A DNA stretch of 64,000 nucleotides from assembly GCA_045568115.1 (NCBI GenBank), contig JBJLBO010000001.1, positions 558,001 to 622,000 on the forward strand, read 5' to 3'. Shown one piece after another: positions 1 to 9,235 of this stretch. Source of the DNA: MGIIb-O1 sp002457595 (GTDB lineage: Archaea > Thermoplasmatota > Poseidoniia > Poseidoniales > Thalassarchaeaceae). Below the pieces are notes generated by a model. That model made no database searches. It saw nothing but the letters and a program-made list of their open reading frames with translations, and was not told the DNA's origin. Both the position numbers and the translations under genes were made by a program. Within the stretch, counting starts at the first letter, position 1. The number at the start of each line of letters is the position of its first letter.

Positions 1-1400
1 TCTACTGAGAAGCCAGTTTTCCAGATTGTTGTGTCTGAAGGCATTCTCTCAGGAAGGAAATCAGGTAGAGGTAATATCGTTTGGGTCCCCTCTCGAGGTG
101 CATTTGATGGATGACTTGGACTGATTATCATTGACAGTTGAGTAAAGTGAAGTATGCGCTGGCCCTCAGGAGAAGCTATCATTTGTTTCAGATTAGTTTG
201 AATTGACTTAAGTCGATCCTTCACATTTTGTTTATTTATACCATTTGGAAGAGTTGCATATGATAGCATTCCTGAGTCCCAGTTAGGTTTCTGTGGCAAC
301 TTCGTACCGGGTAAAATAGTGGGATTGCTCATCCATAACTTACTACTGACAATACATTGTAATATCTGTCCCAACCAAACTAAGCGATCCCGCATTTCAT
401 TTGGCCTTCCTGCATCGGATATCGAAGCAAGAACTGAGATTCGTGAATTAGGTTCCCAACCATTAGATGGATAATACAAATTGTTGGCTCTAACGATATC
501 ACAGAATTCAGCAATCTCTTGCTCGAATAAAGATGTGACTTTGTCGACTTCTGAATCATCCAGTTGATCCCACAAACGTGACTGGACCTTTTTCACCGAT
601 ATTTTTCCTGACCCATCATCTCTCAAACCACGTTGACCTGCCTCAATGAAGATTGATTTCGAAATCAAAGCTGTAAGGACGCGAGTAGCTCTTCGGCGAC
701 CTACGTATTGGCGTGATATCCTGTCCCGCGCATCGAGAATCTCCTTTACATCTGAAGCAGGGATTCCTGCATCGACAGCCGGACCATTGGCATTAGATCC
801 TGATGGTAAACGCCAGAGTGTGTTGATGCCTTGTTGTATCAATCGCAACCGCTCGGCTTCAGTAACTACATTTTGACCAAGTGAAGCGCCCAGCAAACTT
901 CGATATGGTCCTATTAGTTGATTGAGAAATGAATCGATGGTTCCAATAGGTGCATCTTCCAGAAGCATCAGTAATTGTTCAGGGAATCCGTGGTCAGGAA
1001 TACGCGGATCATGATTAGGATCTTCTGCACCCAGTATAGAACCGTATCTCTTTTCTGCTATTCTTTCACGTAAACGATTACGCATCTCCTCAGCAGCCTT
1101 CCTTGTGAAAGTTAGTAGGACAACCTCGGAGGGAAGCATCCCCTCCCAATTCTGAAGATTAGTTCGCTCAGATTCAGGCGATAGTAGTAATCCACCAGGA
1201 ATACGTCCAGGCCGATTAGGTTGAGGAAGTAATCGGGTTGCCCGTTGATCTTTAGTAAGATAGTGCTCAATTACTCTGTCGATTATGGTCCTAGTTTTTC
1301 CAGTTCCAGCACCGGCATCTACAGCGATATGCGAATCAATATTCAGAGCTAATCTCTGAGCCGTATTATGCTTGAATATTGGCTTCTTGACTTCGGTCAA
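1..1400 (-). CDS. UvrD/AddA-like superfamily 1 DNA helicase, partial (C-terminus off window)
   Basis: ATP-dependent DNA helicase of the UvrD/Rep/AddA type, probably the motor of a helicase-nuclease acting at DNA ends. The N-terminus carries a Walker A motif (DAGAGTGKT, about residues 30-38) and, further on, the SF1 motif VLLTFTRKAAEEM. The rest of its 466 visible codons stays open to the window edge, so the later helicase motifs and any nuclease domain are not visible. I chose the TTG start at 1398-1400 because it overlaps the stop of the upstream nuclease gene (TTGA) and sits just after a strong GGAGGTGA ribosome binding site inside that gene's end. The tight coupling to a RecB-family nuclease suggests an AddAB-like pair. 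The helicase family is clear; the complex is inferred. Confidence 0.85.
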   Translation of the reverse strand, partial: MTEVKKPIFKHNTAQRLALNIDSHIAVDAGAGTGKTRTIIDRVIEHYLTKDQRATRLLPQPNRPGRIPGGLLLSPESERTNLQNWEGMLPSEVVLLTFTRKAAEEMRNRLRERIAEKRYGSILGAEDPNHDPRIPDHGFPEQLLMLLEDAPIGTIDSFLNQLIGPYRSLLGASLGQNVVTEAERLRLIQQGINTLWRLPSGSNANGPAVDAGIPASDVKEILDARDRISRQYVGRRRATRVLTALISKSIFIEAGQRGLRDDGSGKISVKKVQSRLWDQLDDSEVDKVTSLFEQEIAEFCDIVRANNLYYPSNGWEPNSRISVLASISDAGRPNEMRDRLVWLGQILQCIVSSKLWMSNPTILPGTKLPQKPNWDSGMLSYATLPNGINKQNVKDRLKSIQTNLKQMIASPEGQRILHFTQLSMIISPSHPSNAPREGTQTILPLPDFLPERMPSDTTIWKTGFSV

Positions 1401-4400
1401 AAGTTCACCTCCTCAAAGGCTACTGGGCATAGAGATCTCACCGAACACCATTGACATCCGTCTTTAGTGGGAGTGGGATTTACCATTCCTTTAGTAGCAG
1501 CAGAAGCCACCCCTAGAGCAGTCGATAGCCTATGGGTAAGCCAAGCTCGGAATGGGTCACTGGGAGAATGAGGTTCCTCGTCTGGAAATCGAAATCTCGA
1601 ATGAGTCAAATTTGACCGTGTTCCTGCCTCAGTAATATTTTCTTGCGGAGAATGGTTTGAAATTTCCAGAAGATGAGTGGTCTCGTGCCCCATGGCACTG
1701 ATTCCCGCTGCAACAACAAGATCGCCGGGGTGTGATTCCTCCCATGCCCTTGCGTATAGTGCGACCTGAACTTCGTCAAGAATTCCAATTGCGTGTCTTT
1801 CTTCACCTGATTTAGATTCAGTTGTTTTCAAATCTCTAATTATAACAAGGCGACGTGGTTTCCAATTTGTTCCAGTAATGCGTAGTGGTGCTACTGTGTT
1901 GTCTCCTGATTCGTCAATTAAGTCCGTTGGATTATTGCTGAATGGAAGTAAATCAACACGGTCAATAAATCCGGTAAGACGAATAGGTGGACTATCTATT
2001 GAAGAAGAGAGTTTTTCGGGTATAGAAATTATAATTCCATCATTATCATATTCTTTTGCACTCCATTCATACGCAATTGGGATTGAATGTTTGAGAAGTT
2101 GCTCGGCCTTAACGATGGTCCCTACACGCCCGGCTGGAGTAGTTGGCGGTTGATCAACAAGCCATTTATTCCACTCACTTCTATTCATACCAGTTAGCAT
2201 ACGAAGACGATTTGTCGAAACTGCATCTGTTCCATCGAGCCAAGGAGCAAGTCGATCTAATTCCTCAAGAGCTATCGCCTGAAGTTCATTTTCACTCTTA
2301 CTTGAAAAGGAGATATTTAGGGGATAATTGCCTGAAATTATCTCACTTACTGTACGTTCCCGCCCCTCCTTAATTCCAAGAACTCTAGATAGAAGACCGT
2401 GGTGAACATTATGCAGTAAATCGCCATGTGTTCGTGGGTCAATATCTTCCTCCTGCAATTCCTCATCTTTGGCCTTCAAGCCATATTTCATCCAACCACG
2501 ACGAGGACAAATTTGCCATTCCTTTAGACGGCTGGCTGACCATGTCCTAACTTCTTGCTGTGCCTCATTTGTTCTTCCATTTCGTGAGTCAAAAGGTTGT
2601 GATTTTGTTACTAAAGGAAGAAGCGGTCGAGGATCAATAGTCGGTGTATTTCGAGTTGCTGAAATTGATGCACCAATTACTGGCCAGTTGGAAGCGTTTC
2701 TAGGTTCTATTTTCTTACTAATTGGTTTCCGTAACAATTCATCCTTAAGAAGCCCGGTAATCATAAATTTAGAATCCAATGGAAGATACCCTTCATTATC
2801 TGGTAAATCGGGTCTGCGTCTCTCAATATCACGTTGAATTAGCACGTCTATTGGGATACTGATTGATGTTGGATTAAGAGGAGAGCGGGATGGAGATTGC
2901 ATGTCGAAAAGTTGCTCACCATCGAGCCTACGACGAAGCCTAGGATTGTTAGAAGCATGAGGAAGTGATTCCAATTCTTTAGCTTCGTCATCGGGATCAA
3001 CTTCACTTATCCACTCTCTAATTATCGCTGCTGCCGGCGTTGCTTTGTCGAGACTTGGATCAATAACAAATAACTCATTACAAGATCTGCGAAGATGATG
3101 AAAATAATGACGTGCTTGGCGAATAGGCGTATCAGGACGTAGAATATCTAAGGCATGTCTTTCCCCCTCACCGAGAAAGGCATAGCGAGGTAAACGAAGG
3201 TCCCAATTTAGAGATGATACGTGGGCCATGAATACGATATTTGCAGTGCAACCAAGTGCATTCATTGGAGTTAACAAACGAACATTGTTCCTAACATTGC
3301 TAACACCACTAGTGATTGGAGTTGATGAAAGAAGTGTCTGAAACTCATCGACCCATGCCTTTCCTTCTTTAGCAGATTTCTGCCCTGAACTCAATTGCAT
3401 CTGCCTGAGGCGATAGTGTGAATCAACCAGAGTTTGAATTACTGCAGCAGGTAGGGAGTGGTTGCCATCTGCTCTGGATGGATCAACATCTGTTCTTGCT
3501 ATCATAGCAGCTAGCCATTCGTCTCCTGTTGATGCAGATTCAGGGCGAGGAAGTATCTCACCACTATGGCAGCCGCGCCACATCTCATCATCATCAAGAG
3601 CCATTCTGTCATGTTTCTCCAAGAGAGGAAAATTCGAGTAGGCAAGACATAGAAAGAACCACTGTGATGATTCCTTAGCCAAACCACTACGAGAAGCAAG
3701 AGGTTCACGTCTGAGAGTTTCTAACCAACGAAGCAAAGCACCAGGACCCGAGAGAACATGTTCGTTTCGAGCCAATTCGGTTAGCATATCTGCATCTGCT
3801 TCGGGTCTTATTCGAGAATCAGAAGGGTGATCATTAGGTTCATCGAAGAGGACTACAGATTTCTGAAGGCTCAATGTTCGAAGACCATCTAATGAGAAAG
3901 AATTAGGGCCATGACTAATGCCTGCTGCTGTAGAAATCCAATGACCAAGTGGCCGATTGGAAAGCATCATTTTACTTGTGGAGAATTGTATAGCGAGGTT
4001 ACTTAATGCCCGTTTCCATCGGAATTGAGTATCATTTAGAGATGGGTCAATGATAAGAACTCGCAAGTCAGGATTGGTGGATAGACGATCTTCAATAAGG
4101 TCGATAACAGACGGAATTGTGTGAGACTCTCGCTGAACCCGTAATCTCTTCTCAACTTGTGGACTCTCTACAATTACATCTTTAGTCAATGGTTCATGTT
4201 TCGGTACCCATTCTGGAAGTTCTTTGTCAGATCTAATTAATTGTTGATCGAAAATTTGCTCACCGTGGTATCCTAGTCTGAAGTTTCCTGGGTACTCCAA
4301 TTGATGGATTGGTCTATGCAATGAGATTGCCTTGAGAAGACGATGATATGATATGGGAAGCATTGGAGCATGATCAAGCATTATGATTCCATCCACATCT

Positions 4401-5011
4401 CTGAGACTGAATGGAGTTTCATCCATTGTGTTCAGATTTTTGATAACTTTTGAGGTGACAAAGTCGGGATGGGTTCCACCCAATTTTTTCTCAAGTTTCT
4501 GAAGTACCCGTGAGAATGACTCGATTCCCGGGCCCTCAAATCTTTCTAGACGACACTCTCTAGATAACAAGGAATGTAATCGAGAAAGTTCTTGAGTTCT
4601 ACTCTCATTCCATTCCAAGGTCTCAATAGGGTGTATAATCGGAAATTCCAACCGGCGTGCCGCCCGAACACAGGCTTCATTGAGGACAACTGCAAAAGCA
4701 CCAGAAGTAGAGAGAGAACGAGGTAGCCTTAGGTCAACAAGTAGAGAGGTTTCAAGCGAAGATATGGTATGGTGAAGAGTGCGATCAATTACCACACTTT
4801 CGTCAGCCAAATTCTCTAACGATTCGCGCCTTGCTTCTTCAGTCGGGTATAGTACGAGGATGCGCGCAGGACCTCCCTCTGAAAATGAACGAGGGTTCCG
4901 GCACTGAGCCAACATGTGCTCAATGAGCCATTGAGGAAGAGCGCCGGCGCTCATCTCCTCACTAGTGACATTGAACTTTGAATCGAGAATCATGGCCTCA
5001 CCGAGCATCAA
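1397..5011 (-). CDS. AddB/RecB-like protein with C-terminal PD-(D/E)XK nuclease
   Basis: A 1,204-residue protein that looks like the nuclease partner of the helicase encoded just downstream. The C-terminal third holds a RecB-family nuclease: WSASRLKEWQICPRRGW near residue 825, GFIDRVD near 1015, IRDLKTT near 1060 and a QVALYA motif soon after. The first Cys (about 832) and the C-terminal trio in CQWCSVRSLC (about 1180-1190) match the four-cysteine iron-sulfur staple of AddB, Cas4 and related nucleases. The N-terminal two thirds lacks a clear Walker A, which fits the inactivated helicase fold of AddB-type subunits but is not proof of it. The start is uncertain because several Met codons lie in the first 35 residues. 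The last codons contain the ribosome binding site of the next gene. Confidence 0.75.
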   Translation of the reverse strand: MMLGEAMILDSKFNVTSEEMSAGALPQWLIEHMLAQCRNPRSFSEGGPARILVLYPTEEARRESLENLADESVVIDRTLHHTISSLETSLLVDLRLPRSLSTSGAFAVVLNEACVRAARRLEFPIIHPIETLEWNESRTQELSRLHSLLSRECRLERFEGPGIESFSRVLQKLEKKLGGTHPDFVTSKVIKNLNTMDETPFSLRDVDGIIMLDHAPMLPISYHRLLKAISLHRPIHQLEYPGNFRLGYHGEQIFDQQLIRSDKELPEWVPKHEPLTKDVIVESPQVEKRLRVQRESHTIPSVIDLIEDRLSTNPDLRVLIIDPSLNDTQFRWKRALSNLAIQFSTSKMMLSNRPLGHWISTAAGISHGPNSFSLDGLRTLSLQKSVVLFDEPNDHPSDSRIRPEADADMLTELARNEHVLSGPGALLRWLETLRREPLASRSGLAKESSQWFFLCLAYSNFPLLEKHDRMALDDDEMWRGCHSGEILPRPESASTGDEWLAAMIARTDVDPSRADGNHSLPAAVIQTLVDSHYRLRQMQLSSGQKSAKEGKAWVDEFQTLLSSTPITSGVSNVRNNVRLLTPMNALGCTANIVFMAHVSSLNWDLRLPRYAFLGEGERHALDILRPDTPIRQARHYFHHLRRSCNELFVIDPSLDKATPAAAIIREWISEVDPDDEAKELESLPHASNNPRLRRRLDGEQLFDMQSPSRSPLNPTSISIPIDVLIQRDIERRRPDLPDNEGYLPLDSKFMITGLLKDELLRKPISKKIEPRNASNWPVIGASISATRNTPTIDPRPLLPLVTKSQPFDSRNGRTNEAQQEVRTWSASRLKEWQICPRRGWMKYGLKAKDEELQEEDIDPRTHGDLLHNVHHGLLSRVLGIKEGRERTVSEIISGNYPLNISFSSKSENELQAIALEELDRLAPWLDGTDAVSTNRLRMLTGMNRSEWNKWLVDQPPTTPAGRVGTIVKAEQLLKHSIPIAYEWSAKEYDNDGIIISIPEKLSSSIDSPPIRLTGFIDRVDLLPFSNNPTDLIDESGDNTVAPLRITGTNWKPRRLVIIRDLKTTESKSGEERHAIGILDEVQVALYARAWEESHPGDLVVAAGISAMGHETTHLLEISNHSPQENITEAGTRSNLTHSRFRFPDEEPHSPSDPFRAWLTHRLSTALGVASAATKGMVNPTPTKDGCQWCSVRSLCPVAFEEVNF

Positions 5012-5065
5012 CGATGCTCCCCGAGGGTACTTGAACCCGCCGGAAGTATTTGGATAGAATCCTAC

Positions 5066-6022
5066 TCAATCCTCACGGTTTGCACGAGCCAGAGGGACTG
5101 CTACAAGTAATGAGAGAAACGTTGCAATGCCGACTCCTGGGAGTTTAAAACCACTCTCATTGTTTTCAATTTCCCAATCTATCAGTAGAATTGCATTCAT
5201 ATCATCTCCGTCCCAAGCCATCGGAACTTCTGTGGTCAGACTAGAATTACTTCCTTCAAGCATAATTGATTCATGCAAAACATGTTGGTAATCATCCAAA
5301 CCATTTGAGCCAGCCTCAAAATTCGCAGTATCTTCAACAAACATTAGCCACGCAGTGTTTTTTTGGTTAGGACATTCATCAGCACAAGCGAATACGAGGT
5401 TATCAAAAGACCAAGAAAATGTACTGACGTCAGCAACCACATTGACACTAAACTGAATTTCTCCACCCATGAACCATGCCAAATTACCAACAGAAAGAGA
5501 TAGGTCATAATCGCCAATCAAACTTTCTCCCGTCGGAGTTGAGCCGGTATGCATCCGAGCGCCATCGATGACAGAAGTTGGCGCTGCTCTTTCTTTACCC
5601 ACGTCATTATCAGATGATTCTCCATATGTAGAAACCCATCTTTCCTCAGTACTGTTACTTCCAAATGGATCCTCGGGTTCAAACCAATGTCTATGATAGA
5701 GAATTTGTACAACATCTAAGCCGGATGCTGCTTCAATCATAGCACCCTCACTAGTTATACAATTTTTACACCAAGTTGCAGTGTAAGTCTCAATAATTAT
5801 AGGTAAATCTACATAATCTGTTGTAACTGATGACGAGTTTCCATCAAGATGTAATGTTAGTCCACCAAAAGTTCCTGCATTCTCTTGATTACGAGCTACA
5901 ACCCATACCGAATCACTCTCAGCAAGGGCAGCGCTAGGAGCAAGAAGTATTGCCGTTAAAACAAGGGCAATGAGAGTTCGCATTGGTTTCGCGAGTCTGG
6001 GGCCTAGTTGAAGCATTCGCAT
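5066..6022 (-). CDS. Membrane-anchored secreted thioredoxin-like protein
   Basis: A 318-residue exported protein. It has an N-terminal signal segment (hydrophobic ALVLTAILLAPSAALA about residues 18-35), a thioredoxin-like beginning with a TATWCKNC motif (CxxC, about residues 84-91), and a hydrophobic C-terminal helix followed by ARANRED, as in a C-terminally anchored surface protein. The CxxC suggests a disulfide or redox role outside the membrane, but I cannot assign a substrate. The ATG immediately follows the TAG of the threonine aldolase gene (TAGATG), so the two are probably cotranscribed. Met14, directly before the hydrophobic stretch, is an alternative start. A family match beyond the thioredoxin-like motif is not claimed. 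Confidence 0.65.
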   Translation of the reverse strand: MRMLQLGPRLAKPMRTLIALVLTAILLAPSAALAESDSVWVVARNQENAGTFGGLTLHLDGNSSSVTTDYVDLPIIIETYTATWCKNCITSEGAMIEAASGLDVVQILYHRHWFEPEDPFGSNSTEERWVSTYGESSDNDVGKERAAPTSVIDGARMHTGSTPTGESLIGDYDLSLSVGNLAWFMGGEIQFSVNVVADVSTFSWSFDNLVFACADECPNQKNTAWLMFVEDTANFEAGSNGLDDYQHVLHESIMLEGSNSSLTTEVPMAWDGDDMNAILLIDWEIENNESGFKLPGVGIATFLSLLVAVPLARANRED

Positions 6023-7069
6023 CTATTGCATCGAAGAAAATGCAGAAATAGCATGCTCGATATCTTCGTCAGTAATATGTAAATGAGTTACAGCACGCAC
6101 TACTGAATCATTGATTGTTAGAATGTCAACACCCTGAGATGCAAGATGTTCAACTACCTTGTCTGCAGTCCCTTCTGGAGTTCTTGCAAATACCATATTT
6201 GATTGAACTGAATCCAAATCCACTTCAAAATTAGAAAGTGAATTTACGGCTACTGCAAGCCTCTGAGCCCGCTCGTGATCTTCTGAAAGACGATCGATAT
6301 TGTTGTCTATTGAATATAGGCCACAAGCAGCAATTACACCTGCCTGGCGCATACCTCCACCGAACATCTTGCGCCAACGATGAGCCAAGGCTATGAAATC
6401 AGAAGAGCCGACCAATACACTACCTACAGGAGCACCAAGACCCTTTGACAAGCAAATGGATACTGAATCATAATCTCGAACTATGCGAGCAGGATCTGTA
6501 CTAGTAGCAATTGCGGCGTTGAATAAACGAGCCCCATCCATGTGTGCAGCACAATCATTGTCATGAGCAATCTTAGCAATTGCATCTAGAGTTTCTTGCG
6601 GATAACATGTTCCACCACCTCTATTCGAGGTATTCTCAACACAGACTAGAGACCCATTAGGAAAGTGACCGAGACTACCATCTCCTTTGCGAATAGCCTT
6701 AGCAACATCTTCAGGTGTCATGATTCCAAGTTTCCCCGGAACTAAGGCTACTGAACATCCCGAGAGAGCAGCATATCCTCCTCCTTCGTAGACGTAAATG
6801 TGACTAGTACTCTCAGTAACTATCTCATCACCAGGATTAGTATGAGCACGAATTGCAATTGCATTAGACATCGTACCGCTTGGAACAAAGAGGGCTGCTT
6901 CCTTTCCTAGCATCTCTGCTAGCCGGTTCTGCAACTCGATTACTGTTTGATCATCGCCTAGAACATCATCTCCAACTACTGCATTTTGCATGGCATCTCT
7001 CATTGCTGCAGTTGGCTGTGTTACAGTATCACTACGCAAGTCAACTCGGTTGGAGGGGTACTCGCGCAT
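6023..7069 (-). CDS. ltaE: Low-specificity L-threonine aldolase
   Basis: PLP enzyme that splits L-threonine or L-allo-threonine into glycine and acetaldehyde. The signature start VDLRSDTVTQPTAAM, the GDDVLGDD motif, the SGTMSNAIA segment, the HMDGARLFNAA motif and the PLP-lysine region SICLSKGLGAPVGSVLVG are all present. Length is normal for the family. I start at the ATG giving MREYPSNRVDLRSD; an in-frame TTG lies five codons upstream (7084). It is divergent from an aminotransferase gene and lies directly before the secreted thioredoxin-like gene. Together with the neighbouring aminotransferase and cysteine dioxygenase it suggests amino-acid catabolism. Confidence 0.93.
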   Translation of the reverse strand: MREYPSNRVDLRSDTVTQPTAAMRDAMQNAVVGDDVLGDDQTVIELQNRLAEMLGKEAALFVPSGTMSNAIAIRAHTNPGDEIVTESTSHIYVYEGGGYAALSGCSVALVPGKLGIMTPEDVAKAIRKGDGSLGHFPNGSLVCVENTSNRGGGTCYPQETLDAIAKIAHDNDCAAHMDGARLFNAAIATSTDPARIVRDYDSVSICLSKGLGAPVGSVLVGSSDFIALAHRWRKMFGGGMRQAGVIAACGLYSIDNNIDRLSEDHERAQRLAVAVNSLSNFEVDLDSVQSNMVFARTPEGTADKVVEHLASQGVDILTINDSVVRAVTHLHITDEDIEHAISAFSSMQ

Positions 7070-7127
7070 GGTTCCCACAGACAACTATACTTCATATCCG
7101 CTTTGATGACAAAGAATTCGATTTCCA

Positions 7128-8453
7128 GTGAAATTACAGAAGCGCGAACCTCTTGAGCCGAGTGGTACACGCAAGGTTATGGAGGAGCATAATAGCGGCG
7201 ATAAACAGGTCGAATCTTTTCTATCCGACAACTGTCCACCGATGGGAATTTACGAGACGCTTTACGCTTTCAGGGACTCCTTTGGAAGTTTCATAGGAAC
7301 TGAAGGAACCCACCCCTGGTCACAGGGTTTTCCATTAACTACTCCATTGGAAAAATTCGGGGGGCCATCCCTTCCAGCAAATGTCAATGTAACTCGGGAA
7401 GACCGATTCTACCCGAAGGCTTGGGGTCATCCAGAATTACGTGAGGCTATCGTCGATTTTTACAACTCAAGATATGATTCAACCATAACTCCGGAGAATG
7501 TGATGGTCTTCGCGGGTGGAAGGCCTGGAATCTATACTGTGATGGCCTTCCTAAAAAATCACATCAAGGTCAGAATCGGCAACATAGAATGGCCTGCTTA
7601 TCTCGACATCCTAACCCAAACAAATACCGAATACGAAATTGTTCCATTCACCAAAGAGAATAATTTCCATCCAAACAATTCGGAGTATTTTGATCGCGAA
7701 GGGGTTAGTGATGGGATTGGTTTGATGCCCGTAATCTCAAATCCTCAAAATCCGTCTGGACAAACTCGTTCGGGTGATGAATTACGAGAACTCATTGAGA
7801 TGGCAGAACAGTCTGGCAACGGCATTCTACTCGATGAAGCATACGAGATGTTCCACGCCCCATCTGTAAGTGGAATCGAATTTGTTCAAGACCTTGACAA
7901 TAGCAATGTTTTCCTTGCTGGCGCTTGCACCAAAGGATTGCAATCGCCAGGAATACGAATAGGCTGGATAATCGCAAGTAAGACCAATATCGAGACTATG
8001 GCGAATTACTCCAGTTTTGGAATGGGAGGAGTCAGCCACCTTTCACAAAACTATGCAGTGATGCTTCTTGAGCCGAATCGAGTGAAGAAGGCCCGCTCTG
8101 CTGTCGAGCAACATTACAATTGGCAACGAGAACGATATGGAAAGGCGTTCGAAGATATGGGGCTTGGAGTCTACACCGGTAACGGAGGCTTCTACCATTG
8201 GCTCGAATTGCCGGAAGGAATGACTAGTGATGAGTTGAACAAGCGATTGTTCAAACGAGGAGCTGCAATTCTTTGCGCCAAGGATTGTGACATGGCTAGA
8301 CCTCATTCAAAGGATCCAAGTTACCAAACACCATATTCTCGATTCTTCAGATTCTCTTTTGGGCCTTTGTTACCAGAAACCTTCGAATCGGACATCCAAC
8401 TCTTTGGTGAAGTGCTTGAAGAGTACAAGCAAGACGCTGGAATAAATCAATGA
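7128..8453 (+). CDS. PLP-dependent class I/II aminotransferase
   Basis: Fold-type I aminotransferase of unknown amino-acid specificity. Seen are the YPKAWGHPELREAIVDFY segment, NPQNPSGQ (substrate and PLP contacts), the ILLDEAYEMF motif with its Asp for the pyridine nitrogen, and the PLP-lysine region AGACTKGLQSPGIRIGW. A C-terminal arginine-rich stretch RFFRFSFG could hold the substrate carboxylate. The GTG at 7128 gives 441 residues; an ATG at 7179 (MEEHNSG) is an equally good start, as neither has an obvious ribosome binding site. It is divergent from threonine aldolase with a short shared promoter region. I do not name a substrate. Confidence 0.88.
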   Translation: MKLQKREPLEPSGTRKVMEEHNSGDKQVESFLSDNCPPMGIYETLYAFRDSFGSFIGTEGTHPWSQGFPLTTPLEKFGGPSLPANVNVTREDRFYPKAWGHPELREAIVDFYNSRYDSTITPENVMVFAGGRPGIYTVMAFLKNHIKVRIGNIEWPAYLDILTQTNTEYEIVPFTKENNFHPNNSEYFDREGVSDGIGLMPVISNPQNPSGQTRSGDELRELIEMAEQSGNGILLDEAYEMFHAPSVSGIEFVQDLDNSNVFLAGACTKGLQSPGIRIGWIIASKTNIETMANYSSFGMGGVSHLSQNYAVMLLEPNRVKKARSAVEQHYNWQRERYGKAFEDMGLGVYTGNGGFYHWLELPEGMTSDELNKRLFKRGAAILCAKDCDMARPHSKDPSYQTPYSRFFRFSFGPLLPETFESDIQLFGEVLEEYKQDAGINQ

Positions 8454-8469
8454 ATTCTATTTTGATGTG

Positions 8470-8486
8470 CGACCGCTACGCGGTCG
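8470..8486. terminator. Short hairpin between convergent genes
   Basis: Perfect 7-bp inverted repeat CGACCGC/GCGGTCG with a TAC loop. It spans the stop codon of the cysteine dioxygenase gene and lies 17 bases after the aminotransferase stop. There is no T-run on either side, so the role as a bidirectional terminator or 3' end stabiliser is only inferred. Confidence 0.35.
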
Positions 8487-9012
8487 AATCGGGAGCCGCA
8501 GTGTAGACAGCGTAGGAATGCAAAGGCGGAGTGTATACATGGACATTTATCAGTTCGTGTTCCGTATCATTTGAAACCCGATGAATGTCGGGTTCTTCAG
8601 CTGCACAGACTTCCCCAGGTTGGTATGTGCGAACCTCAACCGGGTAAGCAAGACCTTCGCTATTCAATTCGTAAATCGTCTCTGTAGAGACGCCATCTAC
8701 TATTCTGAAAGCACAATCGGAACCAACATGATCGTGAATCGATGTTTCTTGACCTGGTGTCCAACAAATTGCGACGAGTTCGTAGAACTCGGTTTTCTTG
8801 ATGATATTTCGCTGATAACCTTCATCGGCGTAGCCGATGCATTCCTTCAGTGCTACAGCATTGAAGTCGTTTCCAGTAAGGTGCTCGGCAAGCTCAGATA
8901 GTCCTGGACGACGATCTATGGAGTCTAGCCACTCGACCAGGCCTGTAAGGCCTGAACATTCTGAAAGCAGATTTTCTCGAACCTCTGGTTCGAGTGAGAA
9001 CTGCACGACCAT
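8476..9012 (-). CDS. Cysteine dioxygenase-like cupin
   Basis: Iron-dependent thiol dioxygenase of the cupin fold; the family oxidises cysteine to cysteine sulfinate. The metal-binding motif SIHDHVGS and the later histidine in EPDIHRVSN are present. The Cys in GSDCAFRIVDG and the Tyr in HVYTPPL sit where type I enzymes form the Cys-Tyr cofactor. About 178 residues from the chosen ATG (MVVQFSLEPE), a normal length; the frame extends 24 codons further upstream (to 9084) but that part looks non-coding. It is the only gene on its strand before the divergent aquaporin-like gene. Substrate could also be another small thiol such as mercaptopropionate. Confidence 0.85.
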   Translation of the reverse strand: MVVQFSLEPEVRENLLSECSGLTGLVEWLDSIDRRPGLSELAEHLTGNDFNAVALKECIGYADEGYQRNIIKKTEFYELVAICWTPGQETSIHDHVGSDCAFRIVDGVSTETIYELNSEGLAYPVEVRTYQPGEVCAAEEPDIHRVSNDTEHELINVHVYTPPLHSYAVYTAAPDSTA

Positions 9013-9180
9013 GGTTCTGAGAGAAGGGGTCGACTCATGACCATTCCTGATTCGGTGCGTAGCACCGATGAATGTAAGACACACTCGATGAACTGTGAGT
9101 TATCAAGTGTAGTTCACAACACCGGCATTCGGAAAAATGTAATGAAATTAGGCTGTATTTCCGGTTTACGTCAGTTTCGA

Positions 9181-9235
9181 TTATATAGTCACCGAATAGC
9201 GCGAGAACGCTCACTAAGGTGAGGAGGAATAAAAA
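9181..9235 (+). promoter_or_regulatory. TATA-like promoter and strong ribosome binding site before the aquaporin-like gene
   Basis: A TTATATAG box at 9181-9188 would place transcription start near 9210. A near-perfect ribosome binding site (AAGGTGAGGAGG, 9216-9227) stands nine bases before the ATG. A small hairpin CTCAC/GTGAG (9210-9223) with a TAAG loop partly covers that site and could affect translation. The promoter is inferred from sequence alone. Confidence 0.5.
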
